DNA from: Variovorax sp. OAS795
GTDB lineage: Bacteria > Pseudomonadota > Gammaproteobacteria > Burkholderiales > Burkholderiaceae_C
Assembly (NCBI RefSeq): GCF_040546685.1
Contig: NZ_JBEPOH010000001.1
Location: forward strand, 4,898,001 to 4,962,000
DNA: 64,000 nucleotides
Direction: 5' to 3'
Shown here: in pieces, positions 9,319-19,313 of the stretch
How positions within the stretch are numbered: position 1 is the stretch's first letter
How the letters are laid out: each line of letters opens with the position of its first letter
The notes under the pieces: model-generated
Seen by the model: only the letters and a program-made list of their open reading frames with translations
Databases searched by the model: none
What the model was told of the DNA's origin: nothing
Translations under genes and position numbers: made by a program

Positions 9319-9319
9319 G

Positions 9320-11000
9320 ATGGCGCTGCGACGCATCGCACTGCGCGACTTCGTGATCGTGCGATCACTCGAACTCGATCTGTCCGGCGGCTTCACGGTT
9401 CTCACCGGCGAAACCGGCGCGGGCAAATCCATACTGATCGACGCGCTCCAGCTCGCGCTCGGCAACCGCGCCGATGCGGGCGCGGTGCGCGAGGGCGCCG
9501 AGCGGCTGGACGTCAGCGCCGAATTCGACGCCGATCCGGCCTTTGCCGCCTGGCTCGATGAAGGCGGCTTCGAATCCGGGGACGCGCTGCTGCTGCGCCG
9601 CACGGTCGACCTGCAGGGCCGAAGCCGCGGCTGGATCAACGGCTGCCCGGCCACGGCCACGCAGCTGCGGGAGCTTGGCGACCGCCTGCTCGACATCCAT
9701 GGCCAGCATGCGTGGCAGAGCCTGACCCGGCCCGAAGCCGTGCGCGGCCTGCTCGACGCCTATGCCGGCGTGCGCACCGACGCGCTGGACGCGGCCTGGC
9801 AAGGCTGGCGGCAAGCGCTTTCCGCGCTCGACCATGCGCGCTCGGCGCAAGACTCTTTGCAGCGCGAGCGCGAGCGGCTGCAATGGCAGATCGCCGAGGT
9901 GATGAAGCTGGCCCCCGCCGAAGGCGAGTGGGACGAGCTCTCGACCCAGCACGCAAGGGCCTCCAACGCGCAGGCCCTGATCGAGGCGGCCCAGGGTGCC
10001 AGCCAGGCGCTGGAAGACGACGACAGCGGCGCGCTGGCGGCGCTCTCGCGCGCGGTCGCCCTGCTGCAGGATTGCGAGCACATCGAGCCCGAATTCCGCG
10101 CGCTGGGCGAGGTGCTGGCCTCCAGCGTGGCGCAGGCGTCCGACGCCGCGCATTCGCTGCACGGCTACCTGCGCGACGCCGAGGCCGATCCGCAGCGCCT
10201 GGCCGAACTGGACGAGCGCATGGGGCTCTGGATGTCCCTGGCGCGCCGCTACAAGCGCACGCCCGGCGACCTGCCGTCGCTGCTGGCGGGCTGGCAGGAC
10301 GAGCTGAAGGCGCTCGATGCGCAAGGCGATCTCGAAGGGCTGGAGCGCGCCGAGCAAAGCGCGCAGCAGGGCTACATGAAGGAAGCCCGGGCGCTGGCCA
10401 AATTGCGCAAGCAGGCGGCGCCGCGCCTCGCCGAAGCGGTCACCAAGGCCATGCAGGGGCTGGGCATGCAGGGCGGGCGGTTCGAGGTCGAACTGCAGCG
10501 CGCTGGCGCAGCCTGGCCGCGCCGGCCTCGAAGACATTGCCTTCCTGGTGAGCGGGCATCCGGGCAGCACGCCGCGCCCCATCGGCAAGGTGGCTTCGGG
10601 CGGGGAGCTGTCCCGCATCGCCCTGGCGATTGCGGTCACCACGAGCCAGCTCGGCACCGCGCAGACGCTGATCTTCGACGAGGTCGATGCGGGTGTGGGC
10701 GGGGCCGTGGCCGAGACCGTGGGACGGCTCATGAAGCAGCTCGGGCGCGACCGCCAGGTGCTGGCCGTGACCCATCTGCCGCAGGTGGCGGCTTGCGCCG
10801 ATCACCACCTGGTGGTTTCCAAGCGCCAGACGACCGCGGCGGGCCAGGACGGCCCGCGCACCGAAAGCGGCGTCGCACGGCTGGACGACGACAACCGCGC
10901 ACGCGAAATCGCCCGCATGCTCGGCGGCGAGAAGGTCTCGCAGACTTCGCTGGCACATGCCCGCGAAATGCTGGGCCACAAGACTTCGGCAGCGCTGTGA
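9320..11000 (+). pseudogene. recN: DNA repair ATPase RecN, interrupted by a one-base frameshift
   Basis: RecN is an SMC-like ATPase acting in double-strand break repair. The N-terminal half starts at 9320 ([20 protein letters not shown]) with Walker [10 protein letters not shown] at residues 29-37 and a long coiled coil. Around 10498-10504 the sense frame is lost; the rest ([12 protein letters not shown], signature [15 protein letters not shown], Walker [19 protein letters not shown]) continues in the +1 frame to the TGA at 10998-11000. Removing one base in the CGCGC run restores about 559 aa, the normal length. It may be a sequencing error or a genuine fresh mutation. Confidence 0.9.
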
Positions 11001-11875
11001 TGGCCCTTGACCTGGTGCTCATCACCGGCATGTCGGGCTCGGGCAAGTCGGTGGCGCTGCATGCGCTGGAAGACGCGGGCTACTACTGCGTCGACAACCT
11101 GCCGCCGGAGCTGCTGACACCCTTCATCGCGCTGCAGCACGAGCAGCAGGCCCAGCGCGTGGCCATTGCCATGGACGTGCGCAGCGGCGTGTCGCTGCCG
11201 ATCGTTCCGCAGCAGCTCGATGCGCTGCGGCAAGACGGCGTCTCGCTGCGGTCGCTGTTCCTCGACGCGACCACCGATGCGCTGCTGCGGCGCTATTCGG
11301 AGACCCGCCGGCGCCATCCGCTGTCGCGCCAGGAGGGGCGCACCGATGCGCCCGAACAGGAGCGCGCGCTGGTGCAGGCGATCGAACTCGAGCGCGAGCT
11401 GCTGGCCGACCTGCGCGACGGTGCCGACGTGATCGACACCAGCCTCATCCGCCCGGCCCAGCTGCAAAGCTACATCAAGGCACTGATCTCGGCGCCGCAG
11501 AGCCCGTTGACGCTGGTGTTCGAGTCGTTCGCATTCAAGCGCGGCGTGCCGCTCGACGCCGACTACGTGTTCGACGTGCGCATGCTGCCCAACCCGCACT
11601 ACGTGGCCACGCTGCGCCCGCTCACGGGCCGCGATGCGCCGGTGATCGAATGGCTGCGCGAGCATGAAGACGTGGCGCGCATGTACGACGACATCGAGCA
11701 GTTTCTTTCGCGCTGGCTCGATGCGCTGGCGCGCGACCATCGCAGCTATGTGACGGTGGCCATCGGCTGCACCGGCGGCCAGCACCGCTCCGTGTTCCTG
11801 GTCGAGCAATTGGCGCGCGCCTTCGGAACGCGCTGGGGTGCCCTCAAGCGGCACCGCGAACTCGACGCGAACTAG
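11000..11875 (+). CDS. rapZ: RNase adapter protein RapZ
   Basis: P-loop protein that in enterobacteria binds GlmZ small RNA and glucosamine-6-phosphate; called an RNase adapter/YvcJ family nucleotide-binding protein. 291 aa. Walker A G-M-S-G-S-G-K-S lies at residues 10-17, [11 protein letters not shown] follows, and the C-terminal domain has the family motif [12 protein letters not shown]. Its ATG overlaps the recN stop as TGATG. No GlmZ partner can be judged from this window. Confidence 0.95.
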   Translation: MALDLVLITGMSGSGKSVALHALEDAGYYCVDNLPPELLTPFIALQHEQQAQRVAIAMDVRSGVSLPIVPQQLDALRQDGVSLRSLFLDATTDALLRRYSETRRRHPLSRQEGRTDAPEQERALVQAIELERELLADLRDGADVIDTSLIRPAQLQSYIKALISAPQSPLTLVFESFAFKRGVPLDADYVFDVRMLPNPHYVATLRPLTGRDAPVIEWLREHEDVARMYDDIEQFLSRWLDALARDHRSYVTVAIGCTGGQHRSVFLVEQLARAFGTRWGALKRHRELDAN

Positions 11876-11978
11876 GCTCGCCCCCAGTCTTCGCGCACTT
11901 CGTGTCGCTACACCACCCCCCCAACACCAGAGGCCCGGCAAAGCCGGTTCCTCGGTGTTCCACGAAGGAGCCGGAACG

Positions 11979-13064
11979 CTAACTTGGGCTGGTTTCCAGG
12001 AGCAACTTGCGCACGGGCGCCGGCAGCCCCAGGCGACGCCACTCGTCCGCCGGCACCCAGCGCGCGCCCTCGCCTTGAGGCTGCACGCCGCCCAGCAGCA
12101 CCGGGTGGAGGTGCAGGTCCTTGTGCGTGAGCACGTGCACGAAGGGCGCGAGGTCTTGCACGTGGCGTTGTCCAGCGGGCGGCAGCGCGGCCTCCAGGTC
12201 TTCGCGGCTGTCGAACACCGGCAGGCAGTGAAGCCCCGCCCAGATGCCTTTCGCCGGCCGCTTCTCCAGCCAGACGCGGCCTACGGCATCCCGCGCCAGC
12301 AGCACCCAGAGCGACTGGGCACTGCGCTTCAGCTTGCGGGTCTTGACGGGATAACGTTCCGGCTGGCCCTCCCGCAGCGCCACGCAGGCCGAGTTGACCG
12401 GGCAGATCATGCAGCTCGGCTTGCGCGGCAGGCAGACGGTGGCGCCCAGGTCCATGACCCCTTGCGTGTAGCGCGCGATGGCTTCTTTCTGCTCGGCCGG
12501 CGGAAGCAGCTGCGTGGCCTGGTCCCACAGCGCGCGCTCCTGTGCGGCCGAAGACATGTCGCCGCCAAAGCCGAGCACGCGTGTCAGCACGCGCTTCACG
12601 TTGCCGTCCAAAATCGCGACCCGCTCCCCGAAGCAGAAGGCCGCGATGGCCGCGGCGGTGGAACGGCCGATCCCGGGAAGCGTCGCAAGCTCTGCGGCCG
12701 TGCGCGGAAACTCGCCGCCGAAACGGGCCACCACCTCGCCTGCGCAGCGATGCATGTTGCGCGCGCGGCTGTAGTAGCCAAGGCCGCTCCAGAGCCCGAA
12801 GACCTCGTCCTCGGTGCCGGCAGCCAGGGCCGACACGTTTGGAAAGCGTTCGAGAAAGCGCGCGAAGTATCCGAGCACCGTGGACACCTGGGTCTGCTGC
12901 AGCATGACCTCCGACAGCCACACGCGGTAGGGATCCCGCGTGTTCTGCCACGGCAGTTCGCTGCGCCCGTGGCTGCGTTGCCAATCGACGATGCGCTGGG
13001 CGAAACCAGTCGATTCCTGCGGATGCGGAGCCGCTGCGGACAACACCGGACGATCAGGCCGCAC
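11979..13064 (-). CDS. mutY: A/G-specific adenine glycosylase MutY
   Basis: Removes adenine mispaired with 8-oxoguanine (GO system). 361 aa. HhH-GPD fold with E-V-M-L-Q-Q-T-Q-V near residue 52, the helix-hairpin-helix L-P-G-I-G-R-S-T-A-A-A-I-A and catalytic Asp in I-L-D-G-N-V-K-R, then the 4Fe-4S cysteines C-x6-C-x2-C-x5-C, and a C-terminal MutT-like 8-oxoG recognition domain. The GTG start at 13064 overlaps the stop of the dynamin-like gene by 11 bases, so the two are coupled. An ATG is not available near this position. Confidence 0.95.
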   Translation of the reverse strand: MRPDRPVLSAAAPHPQESTGFAQRIVDWQRSHGRSELPWQNTRDPYRVWLSEVMLQQTQVSTVLGYFARFLERFPNVSALAAGTEDEVFGLWSGLGYYSRARNMHRCAGEVVARFGGEFPRTAAELATLPGIGRSTAAAIAAFCFGERVAILDGNVKRVLTRVLGFGGDMSSAAQERALWDQATQLLPPAEQKEAIARYTQGVMDLGATVCLPRKPSCMICPVNSACVALREGQPERYPVKTRKLKRSAQSLWVLLARDAVGRVWLEKRPAKGIWAGLHCLPVFDSREDLEAALPPAGQRHVQDLAPFVHVLTHKDLHLHPVLLGGVQPQGEGARWVPADEWRRLGLPAPVRKLLLETSPS

Positions 13065-15009
13065 GCAGTTCGCCGATGGCGGCGGCCGGCCTTCCCTGCT
13101 GGGTGATCATCGACGTGAATTCCTGCAGCCGCACATGCAGCTCGGACAGGCTGGTCTCCTGCGCGGAAAGTTCGAGCAGGCGCTCGTCGAGATTGCCTGC
13201 CGCGCTCTGGATGCGCTCGATGGCCTCGATGCGCTTGCTGAAATTGCGGCGGCGCTCCTTCAGCTGCGCATCGATCTGTGCGCTGGCGCCCTTGCTCCAG
13301 CGCTCGACCTCGGTCATTGCAGCCTCGTTGACCAGCCGCAGCCGGCTCGCGAGCGCGCGCACGAGCTTGTCGCAGAAATCCGCTTGCGCCAGCTTCAGCA
13401 TGTTGCCGACGCCCAGGTAATGGATATGGCTCTGCTCGATCTGGCTCAGCTCCTGCTCGAAGCTGCTCAGGTCGGGTTCGGCGGGCGCCTGCAGGGTGAA
13501 GCCCTGCTCGGCGTTGAGCTGGCGGAACGTGGCGTGCAGCATCGACTGGATCTCGGCCGTGGTCGCCTGCACTTCGCGCAGGTTGTTGCGCAGCGAGTCG
13601 AAGGTTTCGCCGTACACCTTGCGCACATTGAGCTTGATGCCCGGACGCTTGAGCGCGCCCGAAAGCCGCACCATGTCGGCCTTGAGCGCGGTACGGCCGA
13701 GCACGGCGTAGACCTCGCGCAGCAGCTTGCCCTGAACCGAGCGCAGCGCCAGGATGCGCGTGTTGCTGCCCTCGAACTCGTTCTGCTCCTGGTCGATGCG
13801 CGCACGCATGTGGCGTATGACCGAGATGTTCTTTCCGCGCAGGCCCTGCAGTTCGAGCGCCTGCTCCGACAGGTCGCGCTGGCGCACTTTCAGGATGCGC
13901 TCGGCCTCGGCCCGCAGCGCCACCATGCCGGCATCCACTGCGAGCCGGAGCATGGTTTCGCGCTTGCCGAGCACGCCGTCGGCAAGCAGGGTTTCGAGCG
14001 CCGGCAGGCGGCTCGCGTCGAGCAGCCGGGCATCGCGCTGGATCTTTGCCTGCAGGCCCTTCTGCGCCGACACCGGCAGCACCTGCACCAGCGGGACCTC
14101 GAGAAACCTGGCCGCCACTTCGCGCTGGCGCTCGATCTGCAGCTCGATCTGCGCGGGCGTGCTGAGCGAGTCCCACATGGTGTCGATCTTGTTGAGCACC
14201 ACGAACCGCGTGTCACTGCCTTCGCCTTCGGTGACGAGGTGTTCGCGCCAGATGGACAGGTCGGAACGCGTCACGCCGGTTTCCGCCCCCAGGATGAAGA
14301 CCACGGCGTGCGCCTGCGGAATCAGGCTGACGGTGAGTTCGGGTTCGGCGCCGATGGCGTTCAGCCCCGGGGTGTCGAGAATCACCAGCCCCTGCTCCAG
14401 CAAGGGATGCGGCATGTTCAGGATGGCATGGCGCCAGCGCGGGATCTCGACCCGGCCTTCTGCGTCCTGCACCGGGTTGTCGTCGGGCGTTTCTTCGTTC
14501 CAGAAGCCCAGCGCATGCGCCTCGTCCTTGCTGACCCAGCGCACCTCGGCCACCTTGCCCATGGCCTGGGCCAATTGCCCGGCGTCTTCCACGTCGATGG
14601 CGATCTCGGTCCAGCGCGTGGGTTTTTCGCGCCAGTGCGTGAGCGAATGGGGCTCCAGGCGGGTTTCGATCGGCAGCAGCCGCAGCTTGGGCGCCTGCGC
14701 GGCGTCATAGCCCAGTTCGGTCGGGCACATCGTCGTGCGCCCGGCACTGGCCGGCATGATGCGGCGCCCATAGCCCGCGAAGAAGATCGCGTTGATCAGC
14801 TCCGACTTGCCGCGCGAGAACTCGGCCACGAACGCGACCATGACCTTGCTGGTGCGGATCTGCAGCTCCAGGCCGCGCAGGCGCTCGGCCACAGCCTGGT
14901 CGAGCAGCTCGTTGTCGGTCAGCCAGCGGGTCAGCCACTGGAGGCGATGCGCAAAATTGCTTCGCCAGGCGCCGTGCTGATCGAGTTGTTGATTGAAGGA
15001 GCGGCTCAA
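13054..15009 (-). CDS. Dynamin-like GTPase of the MutY-MutM neighbourhood
   Basis: 651-aa large GTPase. G1 is E-F-S-R-G-K-S-E (residues 62-69 region), followed by a T-T-M-C-P-T-E switch I, G3 D-T-P-G-L-N and G4 L-N-K-I-D; the remainder is long helical and coiled-coil sequence, as in bacterial dynamin-like proteins. I see no transmembrane helix. The only plausible start is TTG at 15009, with no Shine-Dalgarno. It precedes and overlaps mutY and follows mutM on the same strand. Family members remodel membranes or, as reported for E. coli CrfC, act near the replication clamp; which role applies here is unknown. Confidence 0.85.
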   Translation of the reverse strand: MSRSFNQQLDQHGAWRSNFAHRLQWLTRWLTDNELLDQAVAERLRGLELQIRTSKVMVAFVAEFSRGKSELINAIFFAGYGRRIMPASAGRTTMCPTELGYDAAQAPKLRLLPIETRLEPHSLTHWREKPTRWTEIAIDVEDAGQLAQAMGKVAEVRWVSKDEAHALGFWNEETPDDNPVQDAEGRVEIPRWRHAILNMPHPLLEQGLVILDTPGLNAIGAEPELTVSLIPQAHAVVFILGAETGVTRSDLSIWREHLVTEGEGSDTRFVVLNKIDTMWDSLSTPAQIELQIERQREVAARFLEVPLVQVLPVSAQKGLQAKIQRDARLLDASRLPALETLLADGVLGKRETMLRLAVDAGMVALRAEAERILKVRQRDLSEQALELQGLRGKNISVIRHMRARIDQEQNEFEGSNTRILALRSVQGKLLREVYAVLGRTALKADMVRLSGALKRPGIKLNVRKVYGETFDSLRNNLREVQATTAEIQSMLHATFRQLNAEQGFTLQAPAEPDLSSFEQELSQIEQSHIHYLGVGNMLKLAQADFCDKLVRALASRLRLVNEAAMTEVERWSKGASAQIDAQLKERRRNFSKRIEAIERIQSAAGNLDERLLELSAQETSLSELHVRLQEFTSMITQQGRPAAAIGELRAA

Positions 15010-15014
15010 AGGGA

Positions 15015-15044
15015 ATATGTAAGAAACGACTTACAAATATAGCA
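15015..15044 (-). promoter_or_regulatory. Extended -10 promoter with inverted repeat before the dynamin-like gene
   Basis: Minus-strand TGC-TATATT (15036-15044) is an extended -10. An inverted repeat, GTAAG-N6-CTTAC with partly matching AT flanks (15015-15040), overlaps the predicted start site and could be an operator. The leader to the TTG start would be about 20 bases. Confidence 0.45.
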
Positions 15045-15097
15045 TCGCAACGCGTGGAGCAACCGTCTGCAGGAAATTTGGAGGGGATGCCGGAACA

Positions 15098-15910
15098 CTA
15101 TTTTTGACAGTTGGGGCAATAGTAAGTCGAACGCTGCCCCTGGCGCAGCAGCCGGATGGGCGTTGCGCAGACCCGACAGGGCTCGCCGGCACGGCCGTAG
15201 ACCGTCGCCTCGAGCTGGAAGTAGCCGTTCTGCCCATCGACATTGGAGAAGTCGCGCAGGGTGCTGCCGCCCTTCTCCACCGCCCTGGCGAGTATCTCGC
15301 GCACCGCGGCATGCAGCCTGGCGGCCCGCGGCCGGCTGATGCGCGCGGCCGAGAGCGTCGGCCGAATGCCCGCCTGGAACAGGGCCTCCGACGCATAGAT
15401 ATTGCCCACGCCCACCACCACGTCGCCCGCGAGCAGCACCTGCTTCACCGCAGTGCGGCGCTTGCGGAGCCCGGCATGGAAGGCATCCAGGTCGAATGCG
15501 TCGCCCAGCGGCTCCATGCCGAGGCCGCCGAGCAGCTTGATGGCCCAAGGCGCGGCCTCGTCCTCGACGTAGACCACGGCACCGAAGCGGCGCGGGTCGT
15601 TGAGGCGCAGCGTGCCGCGGTCGGTCACCAGGTCGAAATGGTCGTGGACCCCGGGCGCGGGAAGCGCCATATCGAAGCGCAGGCTGCCCGACATGCCCAG
15701 GTGCAGCAGGAGCAGGCCCCGGTCCAGGTCGATCAGCAGGTACTTGCCGCGCCGGCGCACCTGCAGCACCCGTCGGCCAACCAGTGCCTCGGGCGCGACC
15801 ATGAGCGCCCACCGCAGAGGCTTGCCGATGCGGACCGCATCGATGCGCGCACCGGCAATGCGTTCGGCAAAACCGCGCCGCGTGACTTCGACTTCGGGAA
15901 GCTCAGGCAT
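15098..15910 (-). CDS. mutM: Formamidopyrimidine-DNA glycosylase MutM (Fpg)
   Basis: Excises 8-oxoguanine and formamidopyrimidine from DNA. 270 aa starting [14 protein letters not shown]; the N-terminal Pro2-Glu3 are the catalytic residues. The conserved K near residue 57 (R-R-G-K-Y-L) and the H2TH segment ([13 protein letters not shown]) are present. The C-terminal zinc finger is C-x2-C-x16-C-x2-C ending C-P-N-C-Q-K. It is divergent from the TPR gene, with 72 bases between starts, and its same-strand neighbours are the dynamin-like gene and mutY. Confidence 0.97.
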   Translation of the reverse strand: MPELPEVEVTRRGFAERIAGARIDAVRIGKPLRWALMVAPEALVGRRVLQVRRRGKYLLIDLDRGLLLLHLGMSGSLRFDMALPAPGVHDHFDLVTDRGTLRLNDPRRFGAVVYVEDEAAPWAIKLLGGLGMEPLGDAFDLDAFHAGLRKRRTAVKQVLLAGDVVVGVGNIYASEALFQAGIRPTLSAARISRPRAARLHAAVREILARAVEKGGSTLRDFSNVDGQNGYFQLEATVYGRAGEPCRVCATPIRLLRQGQRSTYYCPNCQK

Positions 15911-15982
15911 GAAATTGAAAACTCCGGGCGGCGACGAAGCCCCACGTAATGCTGGCTCAAAAGCTTGGATTATTATGGTTCG

Positions 15983-17839
15983 ATGATTCCATCGCCCCGC
16001 CGACACCGCCTTGCGGCGGCCGCGTCTCTCGTCCTGCTGGCTTGCGCCGTGCAGGCGCAGACCTCCGACCCCGCGTCGCCCAAGAGTCCGGCGCCGATCA
16101 TCGAGCGGACGGCCCCGCCCCGCCCGGGAACAAGGCCTGCCGCGCCACCCGCGGCCGCGAAGCCCGCTGCCGCCAAGACCGCTGTCGAACCCCCCTCGCA
16201 GCCCTCCGCCCTGACTGCGGAGCTGTTCTACGAGATCCTGATGGGCGAGATGACCACGCGGGCGGGCGATCCGGGATCGGGCTACGCGCTGGTGCTCGAT
16301 GCCGCCCGGCGGCTGCGGGACGGCAAGCTGTTCCAGCGCGCGGTCGAGATCGCGCTGCAATCGCGCTCCGGCGATGCGGCCCTGGCGGCCGCACGCGCGT
16401 GGCAGGAAACGCTGCCCAACTCGCGCGATGCACGCCGCATCGAACTCCAGATCCTGATCGCGCTCAACCGCATCGGCGAAACCGTCGCACCGCTGCGCGC
16501 CGAGATCGCGGCCACGCCGCAGATCGAGCGTCCGATGCTGATGGCCGTGATTGCGCGCAACTACGCCCGAGCGTCGGACAAGAAGCTGGCCGCCTCGGTG
16601 GTGGAGCAGGCGCTGGTCGACGAGCTCAAGAGCCCCACCAGCGCCGGACTGGCCTGGGCGACGGTCGGCCGGTTGCGCCTGAATGCCGGCGACACCTCCG
16701 GCGCCCTGGAGGCCGCATTCAAGGGCCAGCAGCTCGACCCCGCGTCCGACGCGCCGCCCGCATTGGCGCTCGAGATGATCGATCCCAACCAGCCGCTCGC
16801 TGAACCGATCGTCACGCGGTACCTGGCCAACAACCCCAAGGCGCCGCCGGACCTGCGCATCGCCTATGCACGCGTGCTGGTCGAAAACCGCCGCTTCCCG
16901 GATTCCGCTGCGCAATTGCAGACGCTCACCTCGACCCGGCCTGAACTCGCGGAGCCCTGGCTGCTGCTCGGCAGCCTGCAGGCGCAGGCCCGCCAGGACG
17001 CGGCGGCCGAAACATCGCTCAAGCGCTATATCGACCTGGCAGGCAGCCAGAAGGACGCGGACGACCGCCAGCGTGGCGTGACCCAGGCGTACCTCGTGCT
17101 CTCGCAGCTGGCGGAACGCCGCAAGGACTACACGGCCGCAGAGCGCTGGCTCGCCCGCGTCGAAAGCACCGACGACCTCGTCGTCGCGCAGACCCGCCGC
17201 GCGGGCCTGCTGGCACGCCAGGGCAAGCTGCCCCAGGCGCGCGAAATCGTGCGCGCCCTGCCCGAGCGCACGGCCGAGGACAAGAAACAGAAATTCCTTG
17301 CCGAAGTGCAACTGCTGAGGGACGCCAAGCAATACCAGGCGGCCTACGACATGCTGGCCCAGGCGTCCGTTGCCGCGCCCAACGACAGCGACCTGGTCTA
17401 CGACCAGGCCATGGTGGCCGAGAAGCTCAACCGCCTTGACGAGATGGAGCGGCTGTTGCGCCGGCTGATCGAACTCAAGCCCGAGAACCAGAACGCCTAC
17501 AACGCGCTCGGCTACTCCTTCGCCGATCGAAAGATCCGGCTCGACGAGGCGCGCACGCTGATCCAGAAGGCCGTGCAGCTGGCGCCGCAGGACCCCTTCA
17601 TTGCCGACAGCCTGGGCTGGGTCGAATTCCGCCTCGGCAACACGACCGAGGCCATCCGCATTCTGGAAGCCGCCTACAAGACCCGGCCCGATCCGGAAAT
17701 CGGCGCGCATTTCGGCGAAGTGCTCTGGGCTACTGGCCAGAAGGACCGCGCGGTCACGATCTGGAAGGAAGCGCTGCTGAGCGATGCCGAGAACGAAACC
17801 CTGCAGGAGACGCTGAAGCGCTTGCGGGTCAAGCCGTGA
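15983..17839 (+). CDS. Exported tetratricopeptide-repeat protein
   Basis: About 618 aa. It has an N-terminal signal peptide ([20 protein letters not shown], cleavage near A-V-Q-A), a Pro/Ala-rich linker, and multiple TPR units through the C-terminus (for example [12 protein letters not shown] and [13 protein letters not shown]). It is probably periplasmic or outer-membrane associated. It overlaps lolB by ATG/TGA arrangement (GTGA), and the TPR-lolB-ispE order suggests a role in envelope assembly, which is an inference. ATG 15983 was chosen over TTG 15965; TATTAT ends six bases before this ATG. Confidence 0.85.
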   Translation: MIPSPRRHRLAAAASLVLLACAVQAQTSDPASPKSPAPIIERTAPPRPGTRPAAPPAAAKPAAAKTAVEPPSQPSALTAELFYEILMGEMTTRAGDPGSGYALVLDAARRLRDGKLFQRAVEIALQSRSGDAALAAARAWQETLPNSRDARRIELQILIALNRIGETVAPLRAEIAATPQIERPMLMAVIARNYARASDKKLAASVVEQALVDELKSPTSAGLAWATVGRLRLNAGDTSGALEAAFKGQQLDPASDAPPALALEMIDPNQPLAEPIVTRYLANNPKAPPDLRIAYARVLVENRRFPDSAAQLQTLTSTRPELAEPWLLLGSLQAQARQDAAAETSLKRYIDLAGSQKDADDRQRGVTQAYLVLSQLAERRKDYTAAERWLARVESTDDLVVAQTRRAGLLARQGKLPQAREIVRALPERTAEDKKQKFLAEVQLLRDAKQYQAAYDMLAQASVAAPNDSDLVYDQAMVAEKLNRLDEMERLLRRLIELKPENQNAYNALGYSFADRKIRLDEARTLIQKAVQLAPQDPFIADSLGWVEFRLGNTTEAIRILEAAYKTRPDPEIGAHFGEVLWATGQKDRAVTIWKEALLSDAENETLQETLKRLRVKP

Positions 17840-18360
17840 CAGCGCTGCCTTCCCCGCGTCCCCAGGGTGGCCGACGGGTGGTGCTGTCAGCGGGCGCCGC
17901 GGCGCTCCTGCTCGCATCGGGCTGCGCGCAGCTTCCGGGCAGCCCCCGGCCCCAGGGCACCGCGGACGCATGGAGCGGACGCATGTCGCTGCGCATCGAC
18001 AGCCAGCCCGTGCAGACCTTCTCCGCGCTGTTCGAGTTGCGCGGCTCGCCAGAGACGGGTGAACTCTCGCTCACGAGCCCCATCGGCAGCACGCTGGCCC
18101 AGTTGCATTGGGCACCCGGCGAAGCGCTGCTCAAGAACGGCAGCGAAGTGCGCCGCTACGAATCTGTCGACGCATTGATCGAAGCCGCCACCGGTGCCGC
18201 GATTCCCGTCGGCGCACTGTTCGGCTGGCTCGCGGGCCGGGACGAAGCCGTGCCCGGCTGGCGCCCGAACCTGGAACAGGTCGCCAACGGGCGCCTGCAG
18301 GCCACGCGCGAAGCCCCCAGTCCCACGGCGGACCTGCGCATCGTGTTCGAACGGTCATGA
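17836..18360 (+). CDS. lolB: Outer-membrane lipoprotein insertion protein LolB
   Basis: Receives lipoproteins from LolA and inserts them into the outer membrane. 174 aa from a GTG start that overlaps the TPR stop. The signal sequence ends with lipobox L-A-S-G-C (Cys near residue 32), so it is itself a lipoprotein. The mature part carries the LolB pattern W-S-G-R-M-S-L-R-I and [12 protein letters not shown]. Its stop overlaps ispE by ATGA, which matches the common lolB-ispE pairing. Confidence 0.9.
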   Translation: MTALPSPRPQGGRRVVLSAGAAALLLASGCAQLPGSPRPQGTADAWSGRMSLRIDSQPVQTFSALFELRGSPETGELSLTSPIGSTLAQLHWAPGEALLKNGSEVRRYESVDALIEAATGAAIPVGALFGWLAGRDEAVPGWRPNLEQVANGRLQATREAPSPTADLRIVFERS

Positions 18361-19247
18361 AGGCGATCTACGACCTTCCCGCACCGGCCAAGCTCAATCT
18401 CTTCCTGCATATCACCGGCCGGCGCGAAGACGGCTACCACCTGCTGCAGTCTGTCTTCATGCTGATCGACTGGTGCGACACGCTCCATGTCGAATTGCGC
18501 CGCGACGGCCAGCTCAGCCGGGAGGACCTCACGACCGCACTGCCGCCCGACGACCTGGTGCTGCGCGCGGCGCGCGCGCTGCAGGCACATGCGGCGCCCG
18601 GGCTGGGCGCCCACATCGGCATTGCCAAGCAGGTGCCGGCCCAGGCCGGCATGGGCGGCGGCTCTTCCGATGCCGCCACCTGCCTGCTGGCGCTCAACCG
18701 GCTCTGGAAGCTGAACCTGCCGCTGTCGCGCCTGGCCGACATCGGCGTGACACTGGGCGCCGACGTGCCGTTCTTCCTTGGCGGGCGCAACGCGTGGGTC
18801 GAGGGAATCGGCGAGAAAATCACGCCCGTGAACATTCCTGCGGCACGGTTCGTGGTGGTCAAGCCCCCCGAGGGACTCGACACCCGGCTAATTTTTTCTG
18901 ACCCGGAGCTTCAACGCGCAACTCCTGTTGCTATAATCTCGGGCTTTGCTGCAGATAGCGAACAGCTTGAAGCCCAAGACCGCGAAAGCAGCGCTTTCAA
19001 GGTTTTCGACTTTGGCCACAACGACCTGCAGCCGGTTGCACAGCGGCTTTGCCCCGCGGTCTCCGAGGCCATCGATTGGCTCGGCGCCCAAGGGCTGAAA
19101 GCCCGGATGACCGGCTCCGGAAGTTCGGTGTTCGCGAAATTGCCGCAAGGGCCGCAAGAAGCGGAACTGGCCGAAGCCCCCGCGGGCTGGCAGGTTCGCC
19201 AATGCAGCAACCTGGCCGTTCATCCACTTTGGGGATGGGCGACCTGA
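18357..19247 (+). CDS. ispE: 4-diphosphocytidyl-2-C-methyl-D-erythritol kinase IspE
   Basis: Fourth step of the non-mevalonate isoprenoid pathway: ATP-dependent phosphorylation of CDP-methylerythritol. 296 aa GHMP kinase. Visible are A-P-A-K-L-N-L-F-L-H with the conserved lysine near residue 11, E-D-G-Y-H-L-L, the ATP loop P-A-Q-A-G-M-G-G-G-S-S-D-A-A, and the C-terminal M-T-G-S-G-S-S-V-F. The segment at 18890-18960 is unusually AT-rich and includes a rare ATA codon that creates an extended -10 promoter. Confidence 0.96.
   Translation: MKAIYDLPAPAKLNLFLHITGRREDGYHLLQSVFMLIDWCDTLHVELRRDGQLSREDLTTALPPDDLVLRAARALQAHAAPGLGAHIGIAKQVPAQAGMGGGSSDAATCLLALNRLWKLNLPLSRLADIGVTLGADVPFFLGGRNAWVEGIGEKITPVNIPAARFVVVKPPEGLDTRLIFSDPELQRATPVAIISGFAADSEQLEAQDRESSAFKVFDFGHNDLQPVAQRLCPAVSEAIDWLGAQGLKARMTGSGSSVFAKLPQGPQEAELAEAPAGWQVRQCSNLAVHPLWGWAT
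18929..18937 (+). promoter_or_regulatory. Candidate extended -10 promoter inside ispE, facing tRNA-Gln-prs
   Basis: TGC-TATAAT is a perfect extended -10 followed by a GC-rich discriminator (CTCGGGC), the type used by stable-RNA promoters. A weak -35 (CTTCAA) lies 17 bases upstream. It is built from GCT-ATA-ATC in the ispE frame, with the rare ATA codon. The tRNA begins about 370 bases downstream. Confidence 0.5.
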
Positions 19248-19313
19248 AGATGATCGGGCCGTCACGGGTCTGATGCGACATAACGGTTGGTGGTGAAAAC
19301 CATCGACCCGTGT

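Noticed and set aside
9155..9319. Long open frame starting inside nadK and continuing into recN
   Set aside because: The first 55 codons are the nadK gene read in another frame; RecN begins at 9320.
15911..17971. Very long minus-strand open frame opposite the TPR and lolB genes
   Set aside because: It is an antisense shadow of GC-rich codons; only the MutM part (15098-15910) has family sense.
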